The notes: a model not told the origin generated them from the letters alone. A stretch of DNA of 64,000 bases from Muscardinus avellanarius (GCA_963383645.1 OY726563.1:28304821-28368820), one strand, 5' to 3'; positions 11,761 through 23,139 are shown, counted from the first letter of the stretch. Numbers and translations: made by a program.

Positions 11761-12566
11761 GATGCTTATATTGATAAGCACTAATAAAAAAGTAGGGATA
11801 GTGTAGACTGGGTGGAAGAGTATGAGTGTTCATATGATGATAGAAAAGGGCCTTATTCTCACCTAGATGAGATGCCAAAATACTTTTTCACCTCCATGTA
11901 AGTCAATATGATTTACCTTACAAACAGCATTCAATTAGTTTGCTGCCTTAGCAAAAGTTTTATGAAGATATGAGAGTTTCATATAATAGAATATGGCATA
12001 TACAATTTACACTGTAAATGTATAAGTGTAGGAGTATTTGTTGATTTCACCTTGGCTAGAGGAAACTTTCAGTTTAGCTCCTAGAGGAGGGAAATATCTA
12101 ATTTTATGCAATAACATTTCCCAATGCTCTGCCAGATTTGAGTCAATTGTTAAATACACATTGAAATAACTAAACAAATGGCTGCATTGGCTTCATTCAT
12201 ATTCATAATGTGACCTTTAAAATGTCTACCCAAAACAATTTTGGTTTTGGCAGATTTACTATTATTCTGTCATTTCTGGAAGTAATTGGAAAATAGGATC
12301 AGTTATTTCTAGAGACAAGTCCTGGTTCATGACATTAAGACCATTTAGTCTCTCTTCAAAATACCTGTCTTTGTCTTTGTCATCAAAGAATAATACACAT
12401 CAAATTCATTTAAAGTGCACATCAGAAAATTTCAATACAACTTCAGGTAAAAGGAAGCTAATGCCTAGCCTTATTATATATTGGATGATAGTAATACCCA
12501 CATGAATTATTTATTTAAAAATTTAAATTTTCATAAACACTAATATCTTATATGGTTCAAAGTTTA
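11761..12566. other. Unique DNA
   Basis: I see no gene or repeat that I can name. Composition is AT-rich, without CpG clustering. Confidence 0.4.
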
Positions 12567-12567
12567 A

Positions 12568-13100
12568 TGTTATGGTTTAGATCAGGAATGACCTCCATAA
12601 GGTCTTATGTTGAAAGCATTGTCCCCATTGCAAACATGTCTAAGGTGAGGCTTTAGGGAAGTGATTGAATCTTGAATGCTCTGACTTCATCAGTAGACTA
12701 ATCCATTGATTGCTGAACAGGCTACTGGAAAGTAGGGCCTACTTGAAGGAATCACATCACTGGGGATGTACCATGGAAGCATTTATTTTCTCTTCTCTCC
12801 TTCTTTTCTCTTCCTTCTCTTCTCGTCTCTTCCTTCTCTTCTCTTTTCTCTTCTCTTCCTCTCTCTCTTTCTCTTTCTCTCTTTCCTTCTCTCTTTCATG
12901 GTTGTCATGTGCTGAGCAGCTTTTGCTTTGCCATGTCCTTCTGCCATGATGCTCTGACTCACCTCATGACCAGAACAATGAAGTCAGCTAAACATGGGCT
13001 GATTTTTCTGAAATCATCAACTAAAATAAATCTTCCTGCTCCTGAGTTGTTCTTGTCAAGCATTTTCATCAGTGACGGAAACCTAGTATGCATGATCATT
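12568..13100 (+). mobile_element. MaLR (ERVL-MaLR) LTR
   Basis: Opens with tgttatggtttagatcagga and continues with the MaLR-type blocks gaggctttagggaagtgatt and catgtccttctgccatgatg, then aaataaatcttcctgctcct and cagtgacggaaacctagta. A pyrimidine tract built of TCTCTT-like units (12782-12898) lies in the middle, where MaLR LTRs often carry such runs. Confidence 0.7.
12782..12898. repeat. Pyrimidine tract, TCTTC/TCTCTT units
   Basis: About 115 bases almost free of purines on the plus strand, inside the MaLR LTR. The open frame running through it encodes only Ser/Leu/Phe repeats. Confidence 0.9.
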
Positions 13101-13133
13101 TAAAAGTTAAAAGAGCTTATATAAATATATACT

Positions 13134-13314
13134 GGCCAGACATGGTGGTGCACGCTTGTAATCCCTGCACTTGGGAGGCAGAGACAGGAGGATCCCACAG
13201 GTTTGAAGCCAGCCAAGCTGGCTTAAGAGACCCTGTTTCCAAATAAAAAAATATAAAATAGGTCTGGGAGTGTAGCCTGGAAGTAAAAGGGTTTCCAGGA
13301 ACCCCAGTACCACC

Positions 13315-13316
<2 letters not shown>
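13134..13316 (+). mobile_element. Dimeric B1-ID SINE, subfamily A
   Basis: B1 half with ggtttgaagccagccaagct, ID half gggagtgtagcctggaagta. Its tail passes directly into a TCA tract, which is followed at once by another subfamily-A copy. Confidence 0.9.

Positions 13317-13354
<38 letters not shown>
13317..13354. repeat. (TCA)n microsatellite between two SINEs
   Basis: Twelve perfect ATC/TCA units separate two same-orientation SINEs. It explains the Asp and Met runs in chance frames here. Confidence 0.95.
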
Positions 13355-13357
<3 letters not shown>

Positions 13358-13358
<1 letters not shown>

Positions 13359-13556
13359 GCCAGGTGTGGTGGCACACGCTTGTAATCCCCACACTTGGTA
13401 GGTGAAAACAGGAGGATCGCCCAGGTTCGAAGCCAGCCATGTTGACTTAAGTGACCCTGTTTCAAAATAAAACTATAAAATAGGTCTGGGAGTGTAGGCT
13501 GGAGGTAGAAGGTTTTCCAGGAACCCCAGTACCACCAAAAAAAGAAAATAATAATA
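13358..13556 (+). mobile_element. Dimeric B1-ID SINE, subfamily A
   Basis: Begins ggccaggtgtggtggcacac and ends with ccaggaaccccagtaccacc, followed by an AT-rich (ATA)n tail. It is the second member of a head-to-tail SINE pair. Confidence 0.9.
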
Positions 13557-15472
13557 ATAATTTTTACTTTTTTTGGTTGGAAATAAAATAAAGGTAACAT
13601 TTTGTGATTTGTGAAAAGTGTAAGAAATATAAATTTTTACAAAATTTTTATTGAACAAAACCTTGACTAATAATTTATATTTTATCTATAAACCTGATGA
13701 TTTGTAAAGCCTAAAACGTTTGCTATCTGGATCCATGTAAAGAAAAAAGTTGTTAACTCCTATTCTAGAGCTCAATAAATTCAACAGAACACTTAAAATT
13801 GCTGGTGAGATACTGACACTGATTTTAGCTGATTACACACATTACCTTTTTACTACTACTTTTTAAGTGAAGACTATAAATGTGGATATTTTTATTGTTA
13901 AAAAGAGAAAAACAAATAAAATTATCAAGTTCCTTTCTTTTAGAATTATCTTGAATAAACTCATCAATCATAATTGAGCAAACTTTGTCAAAATGTTAAT
14001 ATATTTAATACCTCTCTTCAGCTCCATTATTTGAAGTAACTATAAACCAAGACAAAATTTTCTTCCTGAAAAAATCTTGAAACTTCTTTTTATCTATCCA
14101 AGTTTGTCTTTTACTTTTTTCTTTCAGATTTTATAATTGATCTGAAATTTAAAAACTGCTCTCATCTATTCTTTAATAAGCAAAAAATACCCTATTACCT
14201 TGCATATATAATGGTGCTATTTTCTATCATTGATATTAGTAGAGTTTCACTTAACCACTCTATATCTTTTAATTAAATTAAAGGAGTTTTTACAATTAAA
14301 ATATGGAGATTTAAGTTGATAATCAGCTGTCATATAAAACAAATGGTAGATGAACAAATCTCATGAATGCATATAATATGGCTAAATACATTTTATATAA
14401 CTTAGACACCTTCAAGTAAGAACAGGATCTTGGAAATTATGTCAAGATATCTAAAAATAATTACAGTTTACATTAAGATGTCAGATTTCTATATACATAA
14501 TTTTATATTTTTCTGTTCCTACACATAGAAATACTTTTTATTTATTTGACCAATAAATCAATATAAAAAGTTTAGGAAGTTCAGCATTACTAGTCTTTTT
14601 ATGAGTAAACAAAACTAAATGCTATAAAAATAAAAATGCCTGTCTTATACTTAACATTTATAAAAGTTAGAAAAAGGTCAGATGGCTTTCAAATCAGTCT
14701 AATTTATGAAAAAAATTCACCTTTAACACATTAGCTAGGTTTATTATATAAACATACTCACAGTTGTTATTAAGAAACATATATTTTTCTCTTAAAGAAA
14801 TAGCACACAGTCTTAACTACATTGTGTTTTGCAAATGTTTTGGATAGTAAAATACAAAGAAGCACTTCTAAATCTTTGTAAGCCCATTAATATAAACCTC
14901 CAATAATTTGGAAAGTTGTATGATTTAATTCATTAATAACATGTAGAGACAAAAATATTTCCAATCATAAAAGCTTTCTCTTATGTGTACACTCTGACAA
15001 TATGAGAGATTATAGTTTTATTTTTCTACCTCAACCAAATTCAAAAATAAACATAGGCTTATTAAAAGCACATCTTCAGATAACAGATGGCTGGTTTCTA
15101 TGCTACACCAAATGATGACTTTTGTGATGTGGAGCTAAGAAAGCAATTAAAAACCCTTCTTTAATGACTTCCATGCCTAGAATAAACAGATGGTGAATGG
15201 GTACTCATCACTGGGTCCCATGGGCCTGGGAAAAAAGAACCCAAGGCCCTGACTATATCCCAAAAGAAATCACATGTCATATAATTTTGGAAGTACCCTT
15301 TCAATAGACAATGAAGGTTTACTCAGAGGCAGAACCAGTTACATTTAATTCTGTAATTTCTGTGAAATTCCCATTGGTTTCTATCTCTTTTTTTTTTAAC
15401 CAATATTGCCTTGATATTTTTCTAACATTAATTTGGCCTTACTTCTAATGTGTTATGTCTTAAAAGTAAAAG
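13557..15472. other. Long unique AT-rich stretch
   Basis: Nearly 2 kb without any repeat that I can name and without an open frame over 60 codons. Nothing supports a gene. Confidence 0.5.
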
Positions 15473-15473
15473 C

Positions 15474-15570
15474 TAGGGGGAATGTGGATATAGCTCAATG
15501 ATAGAGCACTTGCCTTGCATGTACAAGGCTTTGGGTTCAATCCGAAGCAACAAAATAAAACAAACCAAAC
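15474..15570 (+). mobile_element. Monomeric ID SINE
   Basis: A tRNA-derived ID element: aatgtggatatagctcaatg then atagagcacttgccttgcat, gtacaaggctttgggttcaa and an A-rich tail. The A box (tagctcaatg) and B box (gggttcaatcc) are both recognisable. No B1 half is attached, unlike most SINEs here. Confidence 0.88.
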
Positions 15571-15610
15571 ATCTATAGTAAATGCACCGAAGATAGAGAT
15601 TCACAAGTGC

Positions 15611-16240
15611 CATAGTTTGTACCTTAAATGTCCACCTAAAGCCCATGTGTTAAAAACTAGCCTCACACCAATGATAGGAGGAGCCTAGAAGGAGGTCCTG
15701 TGATCATTCGGGAAATATAACAATAGGAGACTGTGTCATCCTGGGTCCTTCCTCTTCTTTCTTTTGCATCCTAGCCATGAGGTGAATGGCTTTGTTCTAC
15801 CATGGGGTTCCAGTAGAAGGTCCTGTGATCACTGGGGCATATACCTGTTAGGGTGAAAATAGAGTTAGGGGGTTTAGGAGGGAGTCAAAAACAAAAACTG
15901 GGTTATCAGAGACCACTGATTTGGACCCGGCACTCTCCCGAGAGTCAGCCGACTGTGGGGGAAGGGACCGATGGGCCCTGGAGAGTTGCACATAGTCCTG
16001 ATCGGCGGACTGAGTCACGTGGGGGATCAGAGGCACCGATGTTTTATAGGCACGACGATTCTCGCAACATCTGTAGCATCGAGATGTTTGGAGTTGCAAG
16101 GGACCTGGAGTCTCGCCATATCTCCGCTTCTGGCTTCCGCTTCCTGTTCTGCTGTGAGATCATGTGGAGGAGGGACCCAACTTATCAATACCCACAGGAA
16201 ACGACTCTTGATCCAGAACTAAGACTTTAGTATCTTATTG
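15611..16240 (+). mobile_element. MaLR-like LTR fragment, split by a younger LTR
   Basis: Left part 15611-15845 starts catagtttgtaccttaaatg and has aaagcccatgtgttaaaaac and ggaggtcctgtgatcattcg. The segment aaggtcctgtgatcac recurs at about 15817, a short internal repeat. After the inserted LTR (15846-16187) it resumes with cacaggaaacgactcttgat. Confidence 0.5.
15846..16187 (-). mobile_element. CpG-rich 342-bp solo LTR, 5-bp target duplication
   Basis: On the minus strand it runs from TGATAAGTTGGGT to CACCCTAACA, so it has TG...CA ends. The flanks are ATACC at 15841-15845 and 16188-16192, a perfect 5-bp target duplication. It has a TATAAAA box on the minus strand near 16046 and far more CpG than its surroundings, so it is probably young. 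The 125- and 83-codon frames here have no recognisable product. A relative with the same TGATAAGTTGGGT start lies at 40858-41190. Five-base duplications are usual for ERVL-type and for some class II elements, so the class is open. Confidence 0.75.
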
Positions 16241-17885
16241 AGCCTATATTGTGATGGTGACAGTAGGTATTGCAAAAGTTTTTCACAAATGGTTGGCGTA
16301 AGTAATGGGGAGAAAGTGGTTGAATCAATCTTTTGGCTGATTTTCTAGGCCATTTGTGGAGCTTTTCTAAAATATGAAAAACTAAATGTTCATTGTTCAG
16401 GTTTCATAGCTAATTTGTCTTAAAATTGTATTTAATCTCTCCATCAATTTTATAATATTATTTTAAAAATTTGCAATTAGAAATGTAAAGATTATAATAT
16501 TTTATTCTATTCACATGATCACAGCTAGTCTTAAAATAGAACTGGACTTAAGGCTAATTACAAATAACTCTATATAGTAACTTATACAGATAAAATCATT
16601 TTTCTTTTACAAACTACAAGTAAATACACATTTTATAAGTATATTCAATTATTTGACTGGATACTATGCAATTTATCTCTTTATTTTTAGTAGAAATAGT
16701 CATTGCCTTGATTTACAATAACTGTATTTGAACTTATTTGGCACTTGGAAAGCACTCAATAAATACTGCTAAAGATAAATCTAAATTTCAGACGGTAGTA
16801 GAATTTTTCAACTTAAATAAATGCCAGTGTGTACAATTGACATGCATACTTAACAATATATTAATAAGTACATTAATATAAGTGGAGAAGTAAAACAAAA
16901 TTGATTTATTGTTTAATGAAATATTTGGTATTCTCCATTTTGTCCTATTTTTCTTCTGAAAAGTGTAAATTTTGAAACTTTTAAAACCCCATATTATTTT
17001 TCTTTATAATTTAAATGCATAGACATTACTCATTCTTTTTAGTATATATATTTCCAAATAATGCACACTGCCAGATTTTATAAAGCCAGTATTTCACATA
17101 AAATAAGAAAAAATATTTAGAATCATTATCCCCCATTTGAGTAAAGAAAAATATATTTTTTTTCATATTCCTCTAAATAAAAGTTTTTAAAATAATTTAT
17201 GCTGAAAATGTGAGGACATAAATTGTATATATTTTTATCTTTGAATACCCCATGGCTTTTAGGAAAGTGCTTCTCACACAGGAGATGCATAATATATTTC
17301 TGTAGATTGAATTAACATAAAGAAAGCATGACTAACTAAAATGATGGAAGAAAAGGAAAGAGCTTGATTTGTTAAAGATACTTTGTAATTAATTATTTGT
17401 TTATCTTCTTTCAAAACAAGAAAAATAGAATAAGAGCCTCTTACCTTGTGCTCTATAAAATTAAAAGCAAAATATTTTTGTGGTAAGCACTCTGCATATA
17501 AATATAAATATTCTCTGGATTGTAGGATTTTCTGGGTATTTAAGGGCTGATCAAAATAAAAAGATTGATTATGATGGGACAGTGTCACACAGAGTCTACC
17601 AAAGTGATGCATCCACGGGTTTGTATTCAGAGAATCCCTCTCAAATATGAGACTGCCTAGAGGACCCTGGTAAAAGGTCAATGCTATGAGGAAGGCATAG
17701 GAACTCCCATGAAAAATAGGGTGCAGATAGGGAGCTTAGATGTCTACATGATATCAGCAGCAGAGTCTCCGAATCAGATAGCCCAAAAGGGTATCTGATT
17801 AGGAACTTTTAAAAATGAGACTTCCCTAATGCATAGCTGTCAGATGTTGGGTGAGTTTTCATGGAGTATACAACGTAGGGAGATT
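16241..17885. other. Unique AT-rich DNA with a small L2/MIR remnant
   Basis: Near 16735-16775 the string aaagcactcaataaatactg resembles the L2/MIR terminal block. A 135-codon minus-strand frame (17274-17681) has no recognisable domain and lacks neighbours that would support it. Confidence 0.4.
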
Positions 17886-17993
17886 CTAAATGGTCTCAAG
17901 CGAATTTGAGACCATTTTAGAATGAGCCTTTGGAGGACATTTAAAATCTAAATCAGATAAAAGATCTTTCTTTTTTTTTCTAAATGGTCTCAA
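17886..17993. other. Templated inverted insertion
   Basis: The 14-mer ctaaatggtctcaa occurs at 17886-17899 and again at 17980-17993. Between them lie gcgaat, an inverted local copy (ttgagaccattttag, 17906-17920, one extra T), and 58 bases (17922-17979) that are the perfect reverse complement of 18783-18840. The inserted piece includes the first bases of the MaLR LTR at 18800, so 18783-18840 is the donor. There is no A-tail in the right place for retrotransposition. Template switching during repair is the simplest reading. Confidence 0.85.
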
Positions 17994-18555
17994 ATCCACT
18001 TGTTTAGGTTACTTGAAAAATAACTGGAATGTGTAAATAATTGAGTTAGGCTCCAGCAAGATTTGGGGCTAGAGGTTCTTAGCCTATAACAAAAGATAAA
18101 TAATGCATAGAGGTTACCTTTGGTTCATTTACGTAATGTAGATGTTCTGTCCTGCTTTAGAAGAGTCATGCCATAGAAGATGTTAGATCCAGAAAGTCTA
18201 AGGTCATAAAGGCCTTTTATTCATTCAATAAAGTTACATTAAACCAGTTTGAATCTTTTTCAAGTTGATTATGTGTTACAAACTAGTTCATTTTATAGGA
18301 AAATCTATTATGACATGACCATTATGATAATAATTTGAAAGTAAAAATTTTAGTTATATTTTTATATATCTTATTTTTTTAGGAAGAGAGAGAAAACAGT
18401 ATATTTTAAAACTTAGAAATAATTTTATTATAAGTATTTTTCTTGGAGACAGATTCTGAAATACATATTTATATGGATAAAAATAAAATATAGACGAATA
18501 GCTTTCACAAAATATGCCACTTTATCCAAATAATGAAGTACATGTTTGTCTATTT
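17994..18555. other. Unique DNA
   Basis: No named repeat or credible open frame seen. Confidence 0.4.
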
Positions 18556-18570
18556 AAATTAGAAGCATGA

Positions 18571-18756
18571 GCCGGGCGTGGTCACGCATGCTTGTAATCC
18601 CCGCTTGGGAGACCGGGACAGGAGGATCGGGCAGGTTCGAAGCCAGCCGTGCTGGCTTAAGAGACCCTGTTTCCAAAAATAAAAAAGTATAAAATAGGTC
18701 TGGGAGTGTAGCCTGGAGGTAGAAGGGCTTCAGGAACCCCAGTACCACCCCCCAGA
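18571..18756 (+). mobile_element. Dimeric B1-ID SINE, subfamily A, 15-bp target duplication
   Basis: Flanked by perfect copies of aaattagaagcatga at 18556-18570 and 18757-18771. It starts gccgggcgtggtcacgcatg, ends ccagtaccacc and has no long A tail. It lies just before the donor segment of the inverted insertion. Confidence 0.95.
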
Positions 18757-18799
18757 AAATTAGAAGCATGAATATGAAAATCAAAAAAAAAGAAAGATC

Positions 18800-18969
18800 T
18801 TTTATCTGATTTAGATTTTAAATGTCCTCCAAAGGCTCATATGCTAAGGACTTAGTTGCCTGCCTGTGATCTGTGATACATTTGGAAAGTAGTGGAACTT
18901 TTGGGAGGTGGGGCCTTGTAGAAGGAATTTGAGTCATTCTGGTATGGCATTAAGTAATATTGGGATTCA

Positions 18970-19001
<32 letters not shown>

Positions 19002-19190
19002 TCCTTCCCATTAGGTGAATAAAACGTCACTACCGCAGACATAGACATGATATACCACATGATATATCATAGCAATGGGGCCAAAAGACAACTAAAACTC
19101 TGAAACTATGAACCCAAATAAATACTTGCTTATTATAGATGATTACCTCAAGCATTTGGGGCATTTGGATGAAAAGTTGTCTAATATAGG
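18800..19190 (+). mobile_element. MaLR LTR
   Basis: Opens atctgatttagattttaaat then gtcctccaaaggctcatatg, followed by gaggtggggccttgtagaag, a TC tract (18971-19012) and aaactctgaaactatgaacc with aaataaatac, the MaLR order of blocks. Confidence 0.65.
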
Positions 19191-19594
19191 TCTCTTGAAA
19201 GAGAAATATGTTACATAATTTTTCTTAAGCTACTATCACGTAGAACTCACACTGTGCTAAGGAAGCACAGTTTAATGGATTCCCTGCTCAGTGGGTTATA
19301 CAGAAAGACCATCCAGGATACTTAAAGGAGTAAAACAATGAAAACTGCATGAACTTAAAGTACAAAAGCAAAAATCAATAAATTGAAAACAATAAACTTT
19401 TAATATAGCAAAATGCTTTTTTCTTAGGATTCAGTGAATCTAGTAAGACATTTTTTAGAGTTATATGGATTTTCAAAACCATGTTACATTGTTTGTTCAT
19501 CACCATGTGTCACACACAATAGTTTTACCACCTTAACAATTCCTTGTTTTGTTTATTCATTAGTTGATACATTTTTCTTTTGCTTCTTTTTGTT
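19191..19594. other. Unique DNA
   Basis: Nothing recognised. Local frames are short and AT-driven. Confidence 0.4.
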
Positions 19595-19805
19595 TGTAAA
19601 TTTGATTTTATTTCTATACATTTACTGTATATTACAGTTTCACACCATAACATAGTTCATAGTGATTTTGACATACATGTATACAACACTTGGTGAGCTC
19701 CAAGCTCCAACCCCTCTCCCTCTTCCTCATACATGATATTGAAATGGTCATTGCTGTTCTCACATATGTATGTATTGTCAGTGGAAGTGTTTCCATCATT
19801 AATTC
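19595..19805 (-). mobile_element. L1 3' UTR fragment, antisense
   Basis: Shares cacaccataacatagttcatagtg, the cccctctccctcttcctcat pyrimidine block and cagtggaagtgtttccatca with the fragment at 9075-9240. Confidence 0.55.
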
Positions 19806-20239
19806 TTCAGAAGTGAGCTCACTTATATTTGATCACAACCACATTTAGAATGAGTAAAAATACATTTTAACTCTCTCTTCATCATCCTCAGAGACTCTTG
19901 CAGATCTTATTTCAAAAAATGAGCACTTTACAAAGTAATCATTACCAGAATACTAAAAAAGATCACTATTAAAAATTAAATCTGAAAGATGGCAGTGTTA
20001 ATTTCCTCTCACATCATTATTTTGAGTTTGTTAGAATTCTTCAGATCTAATATACTTATAAAGTCACATTGTCTAAGTTCACATAAACTATACAAACCAT
20101 TGATTTGATTTGAAAGTAGAATGAACTATTCCTTGTCCATGAAGAACTATTCTTTGAGCCACTGAAGAGCAGTTATATAATCCACACCATCTAGGCTTTC
20201 ATACAGCAGCTTATTTTGAATTATAATTTAGCTAGTCAC

Positions 20240-20312
20240 AAAAAAACGAAGGGTCATATATTTTCTCTCATATGCAGAAGCTAGGGAGTAATCAGAATAT
20301 AAGAGGCACTTT
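20240..20312 (+). mobile_element. L1 3' UTR scrap
   Basis: ggtcatatattttctctcat followed by atgcagaagctagggagtaa matches the L1 block just after ORF2, seen also near 1435 and 49760. Confidence 0.5.
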
Positions 20313-20329
20313 ATTTTACTTATTAATTT

Positions 20330-20512
20330 TTTTTAGTATTGAGAATTGAACCGAGAGGCATTCCATCTCCAAATTACACCCCTAGTCATATTTTTTTCTT
20401 ATTTGGGTACAATGTCTCATTAGGTTGTTGAGACCCTTACTAAATTTTTAAGGCTAGATTTGAACCTGTGATCCTCCTGTCTCAGCCTTCCAAGTATTGA
20501 TATTACTGAATC
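20330..20512 (-). mobile_element. Dimeric B1-ID SINE, antisense, truncated
   Basis: ID block tattgagaattgaaccgaga, linker and B1 block tcctgtctcagccttccaag. The far end of B1 is missing or diverged. Confidence 0.8.
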
Positions 20513-20599
20513 CTAAGAGAGAAAAATTCCTCCTTAAAACCAAAATATGAATTTTTCCAGTATCATTCTCCAACTACCTGTGCCAGCTAGATGCCCTGT

Positions 20600-21178
20600 A
20601 ATTTAATTTAATCCTCACACTAACCAGAATTTCTGTCAGACTTCACAAAAAGAACTGGTTCAAGATTGCCATCACTTCATATTATAATCATAATTATCAT
20701 CTCACCGATCTATGAACCCCTGTATCCAACTTGACTACAAAGTTGAGGGTTCCAACCACCTTCCTTCTCAAGTTCCATAATTTGCTAAAACAACTCATAG
20801 GGCTTGGAAAAATTATATACTTAATACTTCAGTTTATTATAAAGGATACAAGTGAACAGACACATACAGAGGTGCACAGGATGAAGTATACAGGATGAAG
20901 TCCACAAAGGTCTCAAATATAGGAACCTTTATTAACATGGAGTTGGGGTGTGTAATTCTTCTGGCATTTGGATGTGCTCATCAACTTGGAAACTCTTTGA
21001 ACTCTGTCACTTAGGATATTTAGGTTTCATTGCATAGACATGATTGCAGTAATTGGTGATTGACTTAATTTCCATTCCCCCTTCCTTCTCTAAAGGGGTT
21101 GGAGTTTAAAATGAAAATTCTAAGCTTCTAATTAAAGCTTAGTCTCCATGGCAACTGGCTGCCATGTTCCAGCTACCT
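20600..21178 (-). mobile_element. Ancient eutherian LTR-like repeat, antisense
   Basis: Carries a known mammalian interspersed string: acagtttattataaaggata-like (20831), catggagttggggtgtgtaa, catttggatgtgctcatcaa, cattgcatagacatgattgc and ttggtgattgactt. I recall it as an old eutherian LTR but cannot give the subfamily. Confidence 0.5.
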
Positions 21179-21295
21179 AGGCATCCACTAAGAGTTGCTT
21201 TATTAGATAAAAAGGCACTCCTATCATCTTCATCACTTTGAATATTTCAAAGATTTTATGATCTCTGTTCCAAAACTGGGGGCAAGGTTCAAATA

Positions 21296-21297
<2 letters not shown>

Positions 21298-21348
<51 letters not shown>

Positions 21349-21366
21349 AACACACACACACACAAG
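21298..21366. repeat. (TA)n(CA)n microsatellite
   Basis: About 23 TA units then about 9 CA-like units. Confidence 0.95.
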
Positions 21367-21589
21367 CATATGTGTGTGTTACTGAAATCTAATGAATTTT
21401 TCTCTCTGTCTTTCTATCTCTGTCTTTCTCTTAAGACTTAAAACACAAGAGTTATGATTTGAAATTTAATGGTCCTAAAGCTTGCACTAAAATAATCAAA
21501 TTTTTCTGTATGCAAGTATTTTAAATTTAGATACCTTGTTTTTAAAAAGTAATATCAGAATACTAACACTGAAAATATCTTAGAAGATT

Positions 21590-21690
21590 ATATGAAATAA
21601 CCTATCTCACAGATGAAGGTGTTGAAATAAAAATATTGTATGACTTATTTGAATTTGTATAGCTGGAATTTTGAACACATGAACTAGAAA
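21590..21690 (-). mobile_element. Probable MIR remnant, antisense
   Basis: Degraded block ctatctcacagatgaaggtgttgaaata followed by gacttatttgaatttgtatagctgg resembles the antisense MIR order (acagatgag...aactg, then acttgcccaaggtcacacagct). Confidence 0.35.
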
Positions 21691-21947
21691 TAGTGACTTC
21701 AGTGTAGTTATTTTCAAAAGTTTTTGTTGCTTTCCATATTTTAATATATTTTAGTAGAAGTTTATTTTTATTATATTTTAGTATATTCTAGTAGAGGTTT
21801 AATTACTTGATAACTACTTAAAATAAGTATAATATCCAAATTAATATCTAAAATTAAACAAAAAACCTTCAGTGAAGTTTACACACCAAACACACACCCC
21901 TTTTCTCTTCTTCCTCTTAAAACCCTTTGAAACATCAGTAAAGAAAT

Positions 21948-22172
21948 TAGCCAGATGTGGTGGTGCAGGCTTGTAATCCCAGTACTTGAGAAGTTGAGAC
22001 AGGAGGATCCGGGTTTGCAGCCAGCTTCAGTTACTTAGTGAGGCCTTCCAACAACTTAGTAAGACCCTGTTTCAAAAATAAAGAATAAAAAATTGAGCTA
22101 GGGGTGTAGCTCGGAGATAGAATGGCCCTAGGTTCAATCCTCAACACCACAAAAAAAAAAAGAAAGAAAAAA
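21948..22172 (+). mobile_element. Dimeric B1-ID SINE
   Basis: B1 block agccagatgtggtggtgcag, long linker with ttacttagtgaggcctt, ID block gggtgtagctcggagataga, and an A-rich tail. Closest to subfamily B in the first part of the ID half. Confidence 0.88.
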
Positions 22173-22184
22173 AAAGAAATGAAA

Positions 22185-22378
22185 TCAAGCCAGACACTGT
22201 GGCTTACACCTTTAATCACAGTGCTTGGAAGGCTGTAACAGAAGAATCACAGGTTCAAGTCAAGTGTCAACAACTTAGTGACACCCTGTTTCCAAATTTA
22301 AAAAATAAAAAATAAAAGGGGCTGGAAGTGTAGCTTGGAGTTAGATATTTCAATCCCCAGTACCAATAAAAAAAAACT
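22185..22378 (+). mobile_element. Dimeric B1-ID SINE, old
   Basis: Lies head-to-tail just after the previous SINE. B1 block aagccagacactgtggctta, ID block ggaagtgtagcttggagtta, end caatccccagtacc. The 88-codon frame from 22335 starts in its tail and encodes no known domain. Confidence 0.82.
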
Positions 22379-23045
22379 AAGAAAAGACATGAACACAACA
22401 TACAAACTCACAACAACAGAGAATGGAAGAAAAGAGGTATCTATAGAAGCCCTGCAATTTATGATTGCAGAGGTTGATGAAAAAATGAAGAGGGAGCTGA
22501 AAACTAGAATATGCATGGAGGATAATGTAGTAAAGAAAAAATCTGATCTCCTAATCAGAATCAGAAATAACTCAAAAGTTGGAAGTTTTTACTATGTATG
22601 ATAGACTCCTATTGAATTGCCATAAATATACATTTGTATAAAGATAATAAAATTCAACATCTCTTACTGTTTACTGCCTTCCTCATGGACGTTGGAAAAA
22701 TATGTTAAGCAGATGCATTGATACAAATCTCCTTAGTGCCCAAATGACTTAATTAAAAGTGAGACAAATCACTGACTACTTCAGAAAAGCTATCCTTTCC
22801 ATAGTGCCTTCACCTTAAATTCATTTGTAACAACAACAACAACAAAAACAAAATAGCCATAGCGCCTTCAGTTCCACACCAGTCCCCACAAAGACAGGGG
22901 TTTATATATTACGTTGCAGAAGCAGTGATACCATCAGCATCAACTTGCTTAGTTTGCTTGTTTGACCAGCATCCCAAGGAGCAGCTGCCCTGATATACAT
23001 GCAAGGAAGTAGCTTTCTATAGATAACACTAACTTGCCTTAGTAC
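22379..23045. other. Unique DNA
   Basis: No repeat or supported gene. The frame ending at 22601 is lysine- and glutamate-rich but unrecognised. Confidence 0.4.
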
Positions 23046-23048
23046 CCA

Positions 23049-23138
<90 letters not shown>
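23049..23138. repeat. (AT)n(AG)n compound microsatellite
   Basis: About 25 AT units switch to about 19 AG units, a 90-base perfect compound tract. Confidence 0.97.

Positions 23139-23139
<1 letters not shown>

Noticed and set aside
12710..12949. 79-codon Ser/Leu/Phe-rich frame that looks membrane-like
   Set aside because: It is the translation of a TCTCTT tract inside a MaLR LTR.
13107..13440. Minus-strand frames with poly-Met or poly-Asp runs
   Set aside because: They come from a (TCA)n microsatellite between two SINEs; the flanking residues are SINE translations.
15474..15543. tRNA-like sequence with A and B boxes as a tRNA gene
   Set aside because: It is an ID SINE: it lacks a proper acceptor stem fold and ends in an A-rich tail.
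15853..16230. 125-codon G+C-rich frame that could pass for a gene
   Set aside because: It fills a 342-bp LTR defined by TG...CA ends and a 5-bp duplication, and has no recognisable domain.
17274..17681. 135-codon minus-strand frame in unique DNA
   Set aside because: No domain, no splice or promoter context and AT-biased composition; length alone is not enough.
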